NCBI GenBank assembly: GCA_903813345.2
Contig: CAIIXF020000009.1
Coordinates: forward strand, 18,499,759 to 18,563,758
DNA from: Owenia fusiformis
Lineage: Eukaryota > Annelida > Polychaeta > Sabellida > Oweniidae
DNA: 64,000 bases
Reading direction: 5' to 3'
Position numbers and translations under genes: made by a program
In this document: piece by piece, positions 1-13,800 of the stretch
Position numbering within the stretch: position 1 is the first letter of the stretch
How the letters are laid out: every line of letters starts with the position of its first letter
The notes under the pieces: generated by a model
Database searches by the model: none
What the model was told of the DNA's origin: nothing
The model's input: the letters and a program-made list of their open reading frames with translations, nothing else

Positions 1-3000
1 AAATCCAAGTATGTTTGTCCTCCGCACATGGCATTAAATAGAAAATAAGTTGTATTCTATACAGATTAAGCAGAACATTACAACTATAAGCATGGAAATT
101 GTGAATAGTAGAGACGAATCGCGAGTCAAGGTAAGGTGAAAACGAGTGAAAAATATTTTTTTGGTAAAAATTTCAAATCGTGAGTTCAAGTTTTCAACTC
201 GATCAATTGATTTTTAGGACAAATGCGAGTACAACTCGAGTACACGAGTCAGTCTTCCAACCACTACTTACTATGATGTCAGAGGATTTTAATATTCATT
301 CCAGCTAATCATGATAATATATGTATACAATAATTACTGTATGTATTAATTATGTATCATTTTTGCCTTATTTTTTTCAAAACAATTTGTCTATTAATTT
401 ATGAAATCTGAATTTGGCCTTGTCCTCAGAATTACAATTTATAAAATTATTCATAATATAATGTTGTTTCTTTCTTCCTCTTTTTCATGTGGGTGCTTAT
501 TCCTTCCCTTGGATCGTGCTGCCATCTTTACAAAAACCAACAAACTCTGGTTGCCATGACAATTCACATATGCTGCACTATAGGTAAGTGAAGTGTCACA
601 TAATGTAAAGCTAATAAGTATTTGAGATAGCTTAATGAATTATTTTTCATGACTGTGAAGGCCCTGTAGAATTAATCTGACATTACACACTTCATTTCAA
701 AGTGGGGAAAGTATGTGTTATTGTGCTTCATACAGAATTAGTCTTGTGACATAATATCATCTACAGTCTGTTAAACTGCTTCAAGGCAACCAGGCAACCA
801 GTTGAACCTAAAAAATAAGAAGTCTAAAGACTGCAATGCAATAATATATAGAAACATATATTCATATTGCACACAAATGACATTTGTATATCTTGGATTG
901 CTTTTGTATTGGCTTATAAAGTCTGTAACCTCTTATATTTTGATGCTTCTCTGCCTTGTTAATTCTGAAAAAATAACATGGCGGTTAGACCTCAAATTAC
1001 AAGAGGACACAGGCTTATTGCACTTAACAGAAAATAATCTGAAATATTCAAATGTCATTCATGTGCAGTATGAATTGTTTTTCCATATATTATTGCACAA
1101 TAATTTTTAGATTTTTATTATTTAGGTTCAACTGGTTGCCTTGAAGCAGTTTAACAGACTGCATAAGGATTATGCACTGGGGGGTTATGAATATAGAGTT
1201 TATCTGTACCAGTTTTTGAGGTTTTACTAATATTTCTTGTTGGCTACCTGTTGAAATCAACATGTATGTTGGTTATCTAAACTCAAATAAAGTGATTCTG
1301 AGTTTTATTTAAAAATTCTGATCTTCACTTGATCTTTGTCTTGATATAATCCTGTTATCAAAATTTTATCAGTTATATGTTTTGTTAGTCAACTATGTAT
1401 GAATAATCATACACAAATATATTCAAGAAATACTTGGTCGACTGTTATATTTCCAATAAGAAAAGAAATAATCAATGTGTGTCTATGTAATGGCAGACAA
1501 CCTACACAAGAGAAAATGTTGCGTGTCAAGTTCTAATATATATGTATGTCTTCAGTGCCAGGATTGCACCATGTTAGAAATGAGTTACCATGCTGAAAAT
1601 GTCTCTCTATTCTTGCCTTATATTCAATCAGTTACTTTTCAAAACATGAAAGAAATAACTCACTTTTTGGGTGTTTTGTACAATTTAGAGTGTTAACCTA
1701 ATGTCTGTAATTCATTTCTCTCTGGTTTCACTCATTACTAAACACTTTTCCATTTTAAAACATATCCAACTAAGTAAGACCAAGTTAGATATCAACTTGG
1801 GTTAATTTTTAATTGAGCTAGCTACGGAGAAAGACGTTTCTAAAGATTGAGTGTCACATGAGCACTAGATAGATTTTACTATTAATAAAATACAAGATGG
1901 TCTTGATCTTTAGCACACGTATGTGGCATAATGTCTTATTGTCTACCAGATGGGTCTATTTATTTATAATTAGCACAGGTGAATCATACATATAGCTAAA
2001 GGAACCAGACTCCCTTATTCTGTATTCAGAGACATTAAGTGGTTCAGGTGTTTCCCCGTATACAGTGTACCTCTGAGATACCCATTCTTGGCAAATATCA
2101 GATCTCATATTTTCTCAAGTCTGCAAGTTAGAATGATATGATGAATGTCAGAGTACATTCCAATGGCACTTTACCAATATCATTGCATCATTTTGTCTAA
2201 AGATTTTAGTCACGGCTATCTTCTCAGCAGATTTATTCATTCGTGAATTCTTGTGATTTATATGACAAGTTACATGTATTTTCAAATGGCACATAGGAAT
2301 GATCAGATATATAGAAGAAAAATGATCTACACTTGAGGGGCCTATTCTTATACTTGTCACTTCTCTATGTCTTGCCATGCTGTCTTGTTACTGTCTTGAC
2401 TTGAGTAGGAAGAACTATGACCAAAATATTATTAACCATTTTAAAAATGTATCATTATTATGAAAAAAGTGACCGATTCTCTGGAAACATCATGAATTTC
2501 AAAACAATTCTCAAAATTCAACTGTCTCATGATAATACCATAGCAACATGTTGAATAGCTTACATAAGTCATAATATATAATATCTCCAGAAACAGGTCC
2601 CAGGATGCTTGATCTATTATATGGCATGGTACCTATCTATACTCTGTACTCTTTGTATATTACCTTTCACAGGACATTGCCTTGATCCACATTCTTAAAT
2701 AAGAGCTGAAATATGAAGTTAGAATATCGCAACACTATTTTCTGCCTTAGTAGCTAACATTTATATTACATTCTATTCAAACTCCATAAATGCCTATTAA
2801 AACTATATTTGAGATTATTATTGAAATCTTAACAGCATCAAAACCATTTGTACTAATCAGATGGTAATATTGGCTAGATTCGGAGAATACAGGTTACTTT
2901 AGCAGATTCAGGTATATTTTCATAGATGCTCAGTCAAGGTAGTTGATTTGTCCCTTCGGAATTTGTAGAAATTGAATATGCAGACATGATAATGTTACAG

Positions 3001-6000
3001 AGTCTGCATTTCCAATATATTGGAGAAACCTTAATGTTTGTGCCCCTTGAGTATTTTTACAGATTTTATGATCTTCTGGGTATTATTTCAATCTTCGGTA
3101 TTTCTCAAAATATATATTTTGCCCTTCATCAGTTCGTTTTGTTAAGGATTTGATTCATTTTCTGCTATATTTGCGCTTTTCCTTTCTTTGATGATGTATT
3201 TCTTCTTGCAAAATATTGTGTGTCATTTTTGGCAATGAGCAGTGTCTGTAGACACATAGACATGCAATATTGATTATAGTGGATATCTGAGCAACATGGG
3301 TCTACTTTAGTAGTTATATTTAGTTTTTTTATGGTATAATCATGAGACAGACACCATACATTGTAGCTACCAATTTTGGGTCGTTGATATATAAGACATC
3401 CGTTCAAATTGTTCGTGCTAGATAAGTTTTGATGACACATTTAAGAAAATCATGGTCACTGTGTCACCTTGGTCAAACTCAATTCTTAATTATAAATCTA
3501 AATAAACTAATTTTTTTTTATTGTCACCATTTTAAATTATGAAATGTATGTTATATTTATATAATGGTTATGTACCTGGAGGTTTGATTTACCGATTTAA
3601 TCTGTGGAATTGTATTCCCCACCTCATCTTTCCTAGATATTATCAGCTGAGAGACTTGATACAAGAGTTCATTGAAATTCATGATCCGACCTATAAAAAA
3701 TATTCGGATATTAGCAAATATGATCATTGGAAGAGATCCATAATATATTTTCATATGTCTAATTGTTACCCATGGCTTAAACTCACACTACCATTATGGT
3801 TTTGCCTTATTCCTCTCGAAAATCCAAATAAGATTCCTAATTTTTGATGATTTCTGTATAATTTGGAGTGTATATTGATGGCCATTTATTTTATTTATTA
3901 CAAATTTCCACTTAATTATATATCTGAAAACATGACAAGCATTATTATACTTAAGGGTTAAGCTAGTGGCCTGTAGCCATAGACACTATTAATTAATATA
4001 ACGTTAGGTTGCATGCTATTTCATCTACAGCCTCATTTTGAAAGCTTCATTGCTTCGGAGGAGATCGAAGACACAACAACGTTATATGGAAGTGACATTA
4101 AATGACTTTGAAGTGATACGTAAGTAGTCGAGGATTCATACTGTCGAACAACTTTGAACAATCGTAAGCATTGAAGCGTAGAATTATCTTCTTAAATCTA
4201 TACTGTAAATGATTCAAAGATCTGATTGGATTATCTGATGTGAATTGCGAGTGGCGTACATAACTGTATCAAGTTAGTTATTCTTTAAATTTTCAAAAAT
4301 CTGTAAATTGCATTAAGTGAAAATCATATAGAAATGTATGATAATCTTTCTAGAAAAATATATTGTCAGCCTCAGAAATAGATATTTAACAATTATCTTA
4401 AATCAAAATGTTTTATTTTTTACAAACAAAGACAAGTAATGATAATATAAGATGCAATATATAAAGTTTTCATCTCATGCCTCATTAATTCATCCACCAT
4501 CTGAGAAAAGTAGTTTCGATTTATTAGCTAAGAGGTATCTATGGTTCGAGGCTTATCTTAGTTGCTATGTATAATTCTGTCATCAATCAGTGATTTTAGA
4601 CCATCACCAACCTTCACAGTATCTTATGCCTCAATCCTTTTACATAGCGAACCATTATATATCTTAGGAACAAGTGAAATTATAAAGACATATTCAAAAC
4701 AAGAAAAACAGTTATGGTATACAATATGCACATGTAATCATGTATGCATATTTTTGAGAAATGATAAGTCAATAAGTAGCATTTCATGTAAGGTGTGACT
4801 TGTTTTGATTAGAATTTCCTAAATCTACATAAAATAGACATTTATCCACTGTCCAGCTTGATTTAGACTGGACAGGGGAATCAACATGGGATTTTCTGTC
4901 TTGTAATGAAAGTCAAAGAAATGTTCACTTTATCAGAAATTTCATTAATTTTATCAAAATTACCCCTAACTTGACTACTAACTTTATTTGTTGGATGGTT
5001 TCAATAAATAAAAGTCAAAGAAATAATTTAGGGAACTAATCTTGAAATTGTTCTGTGTGAGGTCCTGAACTCTTGAATAAGTTACCAGATGTACATCTTT
5101 TTATTATATGGAATATTAAGAAGAAAAAATGAAGAATTCATGAAATGAAATATACAGAGATCAATTTTATACACTCATTTCAAAATATCTGACCATAGAT
5201 CGATAAATTCAATGAAATTGTTCGATTTTTTAAGGAGTTGGTGTATATTTGATGGATATATTGGAAGATAAAATGCTGGGTTTAATAACTGTCTGATTGA
5301 ATTATTTTCCCAGACTTTTTATATGAGTTCAATAACAGATTATTGATGAGGTCTACTTGATCTTTAATTTCATTTATTTTCTTTTTATTTCCTATAAAGA
5401 ATAATCCAAATGCCAACATTGAAACATTAATAAATTCAGCGAGCAATTTGAACTAAACCACAGAAAATAATATACTTGAATGTGAGTCTGCTATCAATGG
5501 ATAAAACTCATTCAAACTTTTGTACTTTTTTGACCAAATTTGAAACTTTTGGATATTTCGACTACATGTCTCTAAATAGTGTTGATTTCAACCTTGGCTA
5601 CATCAGCAGTTTCTCTTTTGCATATTTTGTATATAACATCTGTGTGGCAGTTGAGCACCTACACATTGTACAAGTATTATCATTATTTCTATAGAATATA
5701 GATTTTCTTAGAGAGAAATTACTGTATATTACATTTAGTAATTATCATGCTGTGTAATATATATGCAGAATTATGTGAAAGGATACATACATAAGTGCTA
5801 TACTATTTCAACAACGTGTTACAAAACTATTTAATGAGACGGCATTTCAATTACTGAAACATAACCCCTCTGATCAATAAAACTGCACTATTAAACTGTG
5901 TACATACAGGATATTTAGTAGACTACCTTTTATATTGGATTATACATGATTACATTCATATTTAATCTCTTTCATGGCAAAATCGAAAAAAAATTAATTG

Positions 6001-7729
6001 ATTACTTCTGTCTCATGTAGAAATATCAAAATCAAAATCATTATTTTTGGTTTGAGAGATATTGCTGACATATATTTTATACTCTCATTAAGAGAATAAG
6101 GTCAATGTAACTTTTATGTCAGAAATTGTATTCAAAATAGCACTCCTCCCCGAAGATAATAGCAGATAGGAATCTATAGATTGGCATGATGATTATTCTC
6201 GAGTTACAACTGCTACATCATTTTTCTATTAAATTTTTAATATCTTTTGGCACTAGGGTATTGACTTGGATTATATATGTATAGCCTACAGAGTCTTGAA
6301 TGGAATATTTCTGCATTTATTGTTTCTGACACATTTATTTCTTTTGTTCTACTAAACAAAAAACCACACGTCCTATGATATTTTTCATAAGGAATACTAA
6401 TTTTATCATTCTAATTAATATTTTCATTTCATTTTGTAAGTCTTCTTGATAAACAAGTAGATTTTAATCTAAAAGTGAAACTGTTTGCCGTGAACTTTAA
6501 ATTCTCTGTAATATCTCATTATGGTGTCATTCAGACAAGTTTCTACGTCACTTGCAATTCACAGACAGATCATCCAAGATATTCTAGGCTTTGGATTACT
6601 TCTAGATCAAGCAATTACTATCGACACATTCTTAGGTCACAGCGACAATGTTAATATTCACCAATATCCAATAAAAGATCAGTTTTAGAGGATTTAGTTC
6701 AGTCATAGAGCTCTTCAATAATGAAGGTGCAATAAAGCTGACTTATTGTTTGTACTCTCCTGTAAGGAGGTAGAACAAAGCAGACGGATTGCAGGATTAC
6801 GACCTCAGGTGCCAGTATGGCGGGATCACAGTCTATCAGGTCATAAACAGACCATAGTAATACACAATAGAAAGTTGATATATGGATGACAACAAAACAG
6901 GCTTAATTGCTTCAAACGAACATTCATTCTATGAGGCGGAACTTCTAGCAAGAGATTGTTAATTTGAAGCATAGTGCTCTTACCGACAATTGGATAGGAC
7001 TAGGAGACGTATTCTGGACTGTATTGGAGATTGAATTAACGTAGAGACCACAACACCTGTTTAGTTGATAAGACTCAGTATATTAATATTCATATATTGG
7101 ATATTTATATTCTTTCTACAGATTAATCTAGTATTGTTCCTCATTGGGAGGTGATGCAAGGTGATGTATGGCTTAGACTCCAGACTGATCGAACAGAACA
7201 TATAATCAGCGTCTGATTTTTATTTTCAAGATAGAAATTATTTAGGGATAATCATGGAGTATTTGGATTAGGGAGTGTTTAGTAGATTATAGCACTTTTA
7301 TTTCAACTGATGAGAACTTGGTATTAATCATACCATCCACTGTCTGGCGTCTGAGTTGAGCGAATCAAACATTTATGCTTGAGAGGTCAGATGTGTTCTA
7401 AGTAGTCATAGTTTAGGATAATATTAGACGTTGATAGATTAACAATCTAATAATGACTTATTAGTGAAACATCATAAGAGACATGGTGTTTTATCACAGT
7501 GGCTACCAATAACCTTTAAGTAATAAGTATTAAATAAAACAGTTTTTGAATCTAACAAAACAGAACGAAGATATGGATTCTTTACAAAAATAAAAAAAGA
7601 AATATAACACAATAATTGTACATATTGAATATATGTGGAAGGACTATTTAACATATTTATAAATGGAATGAGATAATTGTTGTATATATTGAATACGTAG
7701 AAAGGACAATTTAGCATATTCTATAAACT
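1..7729. other. Upstream non-coding region
   Basis: AT-rich DNA before the first recognised coding exon. All open frames here are short, strongly AT-biased and without recognisable domains, so none is called as a gene. It contains the fold-back repeat at 764-1161 and otherwise only simple AT-rich sequence. A pyrimidine-rich CAG acceptor-like site near 7110-7122 could mark a 5' UTR intron of the downstream ankyrin transcript, but no promoter is clear. Confidence 0.5.
764..1161. repeat. Fold-back / MITE-like inverted repeat element
   Basis: A left arm at 764-817 and a right arm at 1111-1161 are reverse complements over roughly 50 bases, both beginning CAGTCTGTTAAACTGC when read inward. The left arm differs by an extra eight-base duplication (GGCAACCA twice). 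The spacer of about 290 bases holds an open frame without recognisable protein features. No clear target-site duplication is visible. This fits a non-autonomous DNA transposon or fold-back element. Confidence 0.7.
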
Positions 7730-7849
7730 ATGCCGGGAACATTAGGAGAATCATCTAGCAGCAGTAATGGCGGAACATTTAGTAATGAGGGAATCTCCAG
7801 TTTCTTGCGAGCATCGGAAACTATGGAATCTATAAGCAGCATGGCTTTG
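7730..7849 (+). CDS. Ankyrin first coding exon (start codon)
   Basis: Forty codons begin [15 protein letters not shown] and end ESISSMAL, followed directly by a GTAAAT donor in phase 0. This matches the phase-0 start of the next recognised exon (SDGNASF) at 30769. The ATG has A at -3 and an in-frame TAA two codons upstream (7724-7726), which fixes the start. The peptide is Ser/Gly-rich and presumably disordered, as are the variable N-termini of vertebrate ankyrins. There is no direct similarity for this exon: it is supported by start, frame and donor, and by lying upstream on the same strand. The stretch SSFLRASE curiously echoes the ASFLRAAR that opens repeat 1. Confidence 0.6.
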
Positions 7850-10800
7850 GTAAATATATGATTTCACATTTATTTAGTCTTGCATCAAGTTTCTGATTAC
7901 CTATGTCATATATTTTCCTTGTGTTGGATTAATAAAGGGGTTGGTGGTGATTAATAGGGGCTTAAAGCAAGACTGACTTGCACCATCTCTCTTTTCATAT
8001 AGGTGTGTTGTAAGGTATAAATTCTTATGACCACATGTATAGCTCAGCAGTAGCGCGTGTACCTCTTACGCAATAGGTTCCGGATTCGATCCCCGGTTCA
8101 GGCAAGACGTAATTTGCATGTTATAGGTAGTTTAGTGTCATATCCAAGTCTCATCTAAACTATAATAGATGGTATAAGTCCTAAGTCTATTTCTTGAGTT
8201 CAGTTGTGGGACATATTATCATATTAAGAGCTGCTTTTCTTTGGAAAAACATTGACACCTGAAGATGATGAATTGTGCCACCCTTTCAGTAGTATTATGA
8301 GAGGAGGAACCACCACAGTGCAATAAAGTAGAATTTTAAGTGTTCCTTCATGAAAAATAGATGTTCACAATTACCTAAAAGCAATTCATCAAGCATATTC
8401 TCTGAAGCCATTAACTGAAATGGCACAATGACAAATTTGAAAATATAAATAGAATAGATCAGATGGGAACTAGCAAGAAATGAATCTATATTTCTCTTGG
8501 TGATTTACCTCAATGATGCAGGCAATTCTTGATGATTTCAGCTGTAAGAAACAGAGTAGAATAAACATGATCTGATATGTACATATATACAGCATGATTG
8601 CCTATGGGAAATGCCATTACTGCTAATGCCCATTCTGTTAGAGCCCACGTACATTTTATACTGGTCACATTTCATAAAAACATGCCTTGCATCTGGATTA
8701 ATCTTTGGAATATGAGGGAGGGACATTCTGATCAACCAGACATCTATTTTTATTGTTATAGGCTCCAACTCTTTTGTGGATGGTGTTTTGAGTTCGGCAT
8801 CTGTAACAAATGGCTGGTGGTGACATTTTGCATGTTAATGCCTTGTCTAGTATTTGCGAGGGATAAAAGAGACTTTTTAACATTTCTCCATTACAAGACT
8901 CAATGGCATTTGTTTATATAAGAAATTGTTCGTCTTATAGAGGAGAATCCCAAGTGGTAAAATGTCATGTTCTCGGAATATAAATGACCTCATAAGTAAA
9001 ATACATTGGTGTTCGTGTTTTCATACTCAGTAAAAAAGTAGAGATTGAAGAAAAATGACAAACATATGTCGTCCAAAATTGTCTTAAAATGTTAGAAGAT
9101 GATATCATTTATCAGCATAGATGCATATTTTTATTTGAATGCATAGAATCTTATTTGTTAGATATCATAATTTTCCATTCAACAGAGAAAAGACTGAAAT
9201 AATTCCAGTTTTACTTGCTAAAAAATGTCTGTCTGCTCCTGATACATTTCTCTAGGATTTAAATGAAACATGTGATTTTGTGGCATTTTTATATAATTCT
9301 ATGTGTTGACTGTATTATGGCTGAATTGTTTTCCCCGGTTTAGACTCTTTCTCTTTCAAATAGATATTCAAATTTTTGTAGTATTTTTTACTTGCAGAGT
9401 GCTCTCTTAGTGTTTGTGACATCAAAGGTTTCATAATTAACTTCAAGTGTAATACATGAAATTGAAGCTATTCCACTGATAGTTGAGCTATTTTCGTTGA
9501 TGGATTATATTGTACCTTTACATTGTTAGAAACAGCTTTGTTCTGTAGAAGAAAGTACTCATCAAATCCAATCACACTCCAGGCCCGTAGCCAGGATTTG
9601 TCAAGGGTGTTCAGTTTTCAAAAAATTTCCAAGGGGGTTCACATTTCACAATTTTGGCCCAAATATGGCTAAAATCACTTGAGAAGTGCTCAAAATGGTG
9701 AAAAACTGCATAATTTTGAAAGAACCCCCCCCCCTTTGCTACGGGCCTGCACTATGTCTTAAAGGATATAATACATGGTTTTTGGAGCCTCTGGTCTTCT
9801 ATCAAAATAAATATTTTGTTAGAGCTCTTTTTTATAGGTTGTTAATTTATAAGCATCAATAAGTTTATATTGATATGAAGGACTTAGGCTTTTGAAGCAT
9901 TATTCCTCCCCCTCTTGACATGAGAAATTTATTGTAAACTTTTCTTACAGATCGGAAGTAAATAAATCAGACAAAGAAAAAACGGATGATAAAGTTAGAG
10001 TTCATTCCTTGTATAGGCTTATTATTTGATGTAAGGGGTTTATTATATGTTAATTAGAATGTCATGAAACATGACATTTTTTCTGTTTATCAAGTCAAAG
10101 TCATCTTGGTTTTCCAATGTCTGACGTTTAATGACGATAGAAAATCAAACTGTTTAGTGAGTATGAGTCAAAGTTATAATAACAAAGAAAACTAAAGTAA
10201 AAGCAACATTTGGAGACTGACTAATAGATTTTGTCTTGATTATTGATATAGTGAGAACAACAGGCAATCTGGTATATTAACTATATCAATAATCTTATTA
10301 TATATCTGCTAATTGACCATGTGTTATGCAATGAGACCAAATGTGATTGAAGTCACCTGGTCAAAAGCATATTCATGAAAATGGTTCACTAATGAACCTG
10401 CACTTAAAATGCTAATCCAAGACTGTCATATGCCAAAACATGATTTCCTAAATTTTATGGAATTGTAATCTTGTTATGGTGTCATGTTATAGTCTTTTGA
10501 TGCATATGCATAATACATGCACATGCGATTTTGAGTTTTGGACTGAGTAGTCTTACTTCTAGTCAGGCACACAGGAATAGATACAGAGGTTGAGAAATGT
10601 GATAATGCCATAATGTGGTAGCAATATTCCATCATGATAAACCATGACATCTCATTTCTTCTCAGCCCTGAGATGCCATGATGTAATGAGCTTGATTCGG
10701 CGATCCAGGAGAGCCCAAAACAGAAAGATGCTTTGAGTATCAGAATGGCAATATTCATAGAACAGGATACACAAACAAAATATGCACCTAAGAAATTGTG

Positions 10801-13800
10801 AATATGGAAAATCAGGTCATCAGTTCAAATTGAGCCAAATACAAAATGCATTCTGTTCATGATTATTCTACTCAATTTAATTCTAAAATATGAATGAAGT
10901 GTCTAATTTTCAGATATTTCTATATACTTTGTTATATTAACTACATGTCTGTTTTGTTTATTCCTGTCTAATTTCTCTCTTTTCCAAGATATTTTGCATT
11001 TTAAATCATGACCCCTATGATATGTTATTGATAGGTAGAATTTCCAATCTGATGTTTTATGCATGGGGAATAGTCTCTGAGAGGCGATATATTCTATGCT
11101 TGTCTCATATAATTGGTGAAATATTCAAAATGGCTACCTATTGAACAGAATTGGCAATGAAATAATTGCTAGAGCTCTCCATGTGGGAATGGTCTATATA
11201 TGGGAGCCTACATTAGCTAATTAATGGAAATTTAAAACTGTCTTTCAGTATAAAAACAAACCGAATGGTACTTAGTACCACATGTTTTAATTATTAAGGG
11301 ACATAAATGGTAATGTTTCCAATAAAAACTATTCTTTAACAAAAGTGACACAATAAGCCAGATCATTTCATGCATGTATTTTTTATCAGAGTGAGTAATT
11401 AGTTACATGCAATTTGAGACTGTAAGGAATATGTACATACTTTGAACTAGACCATATTATTGATTATTTTGTAATTATTGAAGTCGCAAAACTTGAACTG
11501 ACAGTGATCTCCTCATTGCAGAGCAAGTGGGAGCTGTGCCCACTTGAAAAAGAGAAATTGTGAAAAACTGGTTTTCTTTGACCACCTTGGTCAAAATTGT
11601 GAAAATGAGGATTTTACGCCTCCCTCGGGAAGAAGTCCTGGAGAATAAGACACCGACTTATGATACCTCCATGGAAATCTGAATATTTAAAAAAATATAA
11701 AAAATGTAATATTTTGTTGGAAATACTTTCTTTATATAGTTCAAATAAAAGTAATGGTATATTGGTAGGCTAAAATGGGCCCACTAACAGATTATTTCTC
11801 CCGATTTTTTAACTTTGGGTATTGGGCCAAAATCTCAAATTGTAGGAATTCTTTTAGAAAAATACCTTCTTTTTTCAAATGTGTTCCTCATTTTGAAAAA
11901 ACAAGTTGGGCAATAAAGTATATTTACAATCCAAAATAGTTTGAGCAGAGTTGAGAAATAAACTGAAGGAATAGAATAATATAATCAGGGATAAAGAACT
12001 CAAATCTAAGTAGAAAAGAAGTAATGAGAAATGTCCAGACATTTTTAGAATTATTGGTTTTGTCTTAGAGGCATGAGCCAAATGGGAGTTATAGTCTCAA
12101 AAGTCTCAAAATAGCCTAGCCCAGTGGAAGTCTGGCCTTTGTCTTTATAATTGAAAGAGAAAATAGTCAAGAGAACATAAAATTAAGGATGCATACATAC
12201 GTTATGTAATATATTTTATAGAATACAAAAAAACAAGAAAAGTCAGGAATTCATCCTTCTTATAAACATATGAAATTAGCATAAATGAACTGGCATTTCT
12301 AACTAGGGCTTCTGTAATTACATTATGTAGGCTTCTGCATTGACGACCGGAGATAATTACATTGAATATTGGACAAATTGTGGTTTGCACCTAATCCAAA
12401 AATCAATGCAGAACATCAGTAGATTTCGTAAAAGTCAAAAGGATTCAAGTCTTGCAGTCTGTTGGTTATTTTCACATATAGAAATTGTCACATTAGTTAA
12501 AACAAAAGGCTGTGACGAGATAGTTAAACATCACTGGATTTTATGAATTTCTGCAACGACGCTGGAAATTACGACGTAGTCTTTCGAAATGCAGGACGTA
12601 AGTGATCAACTCTCAATGCCATTTCTCATTTAGAAGTATTGACATTTTCTGATGATAAGATCCCATCTTCAATTTAAAGCTTTATCTTTGTATGCAGGTT
12701 TCCCAGATTTGTCTTATGGAGGGTTTCGTGATGAAAAAAGAAAGGAAATTGAGTTGGTCAATGTTTCAGGCAATAACTTATTTCAGAGGAAAGTTGATTG
12801 AAAATCACACGATATGTTCAGAATTTATTTATTCGATTCATATATAAAGCAATATATTACTGGTATGTTATATGAGGTCTTTGGTGGTGTTGGTATGAAT
12901 GTTCTTATAAAGGTGAAGCCTGTCTGAGATATTGGTAACAATGTTAATGCAAAGGGGATTTATATACATATAAGACAAGAATATATTTTTAAAGAGGATA
13001 TAATATGGAGATAACTATTAAGATCAAATGTAGGGTATGTATATAGGCATTAGGTTCCCCTTATTAGATGTAAGATGTAGAAAGTCACAATGAAAATAAG
13101 GTAGTCTTGCAAGTGTCTACCCTACTACTGGTCAAAATTAGACCATGGGGGAGTGCTAAAAGGCGTCATATATGGTCTGGTGAGAAATGCAATATAGAGA
13201 GGTCTAAGAAGTTGTTGTAAAAGCAGGGTTAAAGTAGACTTGATAGAACCATAAATACTAGTCACAATAGTTATATATGCAATGCCTTAATGATGCAATA
13301 CCTAAACTTTTGACATTTTAAAAAACATAATCCTTTAATCAAATGTTTCATCTCTACATATACTTGTATTTTGATTGTTCAGAATAGGTTCTGAATGAAA
13401 CCTTTGAATTAAATCATCAGTTTGGGAAAGTTGAGAAAATGGCATCTCGAAAATGGCCAGAAGGTCAGTTGGCCACATGATGAGTATAACATGAAATTGA
13501 TCGAATCAGCTATTGGAAATGGCATTCACACATCTGGGAATTTTTAAAGCATTATAGTCAGACAGGCTTGCAGTTGCCTTTGTCTTTACTCAATATTATT
13601 CCAGATATGTCATTGATATCAGGCCCGTAGCCAGGGGGGGTTCGCAGGGTTCGGGCGAACCCCCCCCCTGACCAAAAATTCTTTCAAAATCATGCAGTTT
13701 TTCACCATTTTGAGCACTTTTCAAGTGATTTTAGCCATATATGGGGCAAAATTGTCAAATGTGAACCCCCCCTGGAAATTTTTGAAAATTGAACCCCCCC

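Noticed and set aside
802-1110. 102-codon open frame
   Set aside because: It lies between the arms of a fold-back element, starts with a non-ATG codon and has no recognisable protein features.
3539-3847. 102-codon open frame in the upstream region
   Set aside because: No recognisable domain and no splice or promoter support; expected at this size in 64 kb of non-coding DNA.
8031-8104. Functional tRNA gene
   Set aside because: Box A and B are good, but the acceptor stem does not pair and the anticodon arm is irregular; a SINE head fits better.
12340-12546. 68-codon open frame in intron 1
   Set aside because: No domain, no splice context and AT-biased codons. The nearby MQD candidate exon is in a different frame.
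12542-12597. Longer alternative first exon starting ATGAATTTC
   Set aside because: It reaches the same donor in phase 1, which would break the frame of the repeat-1 exon.
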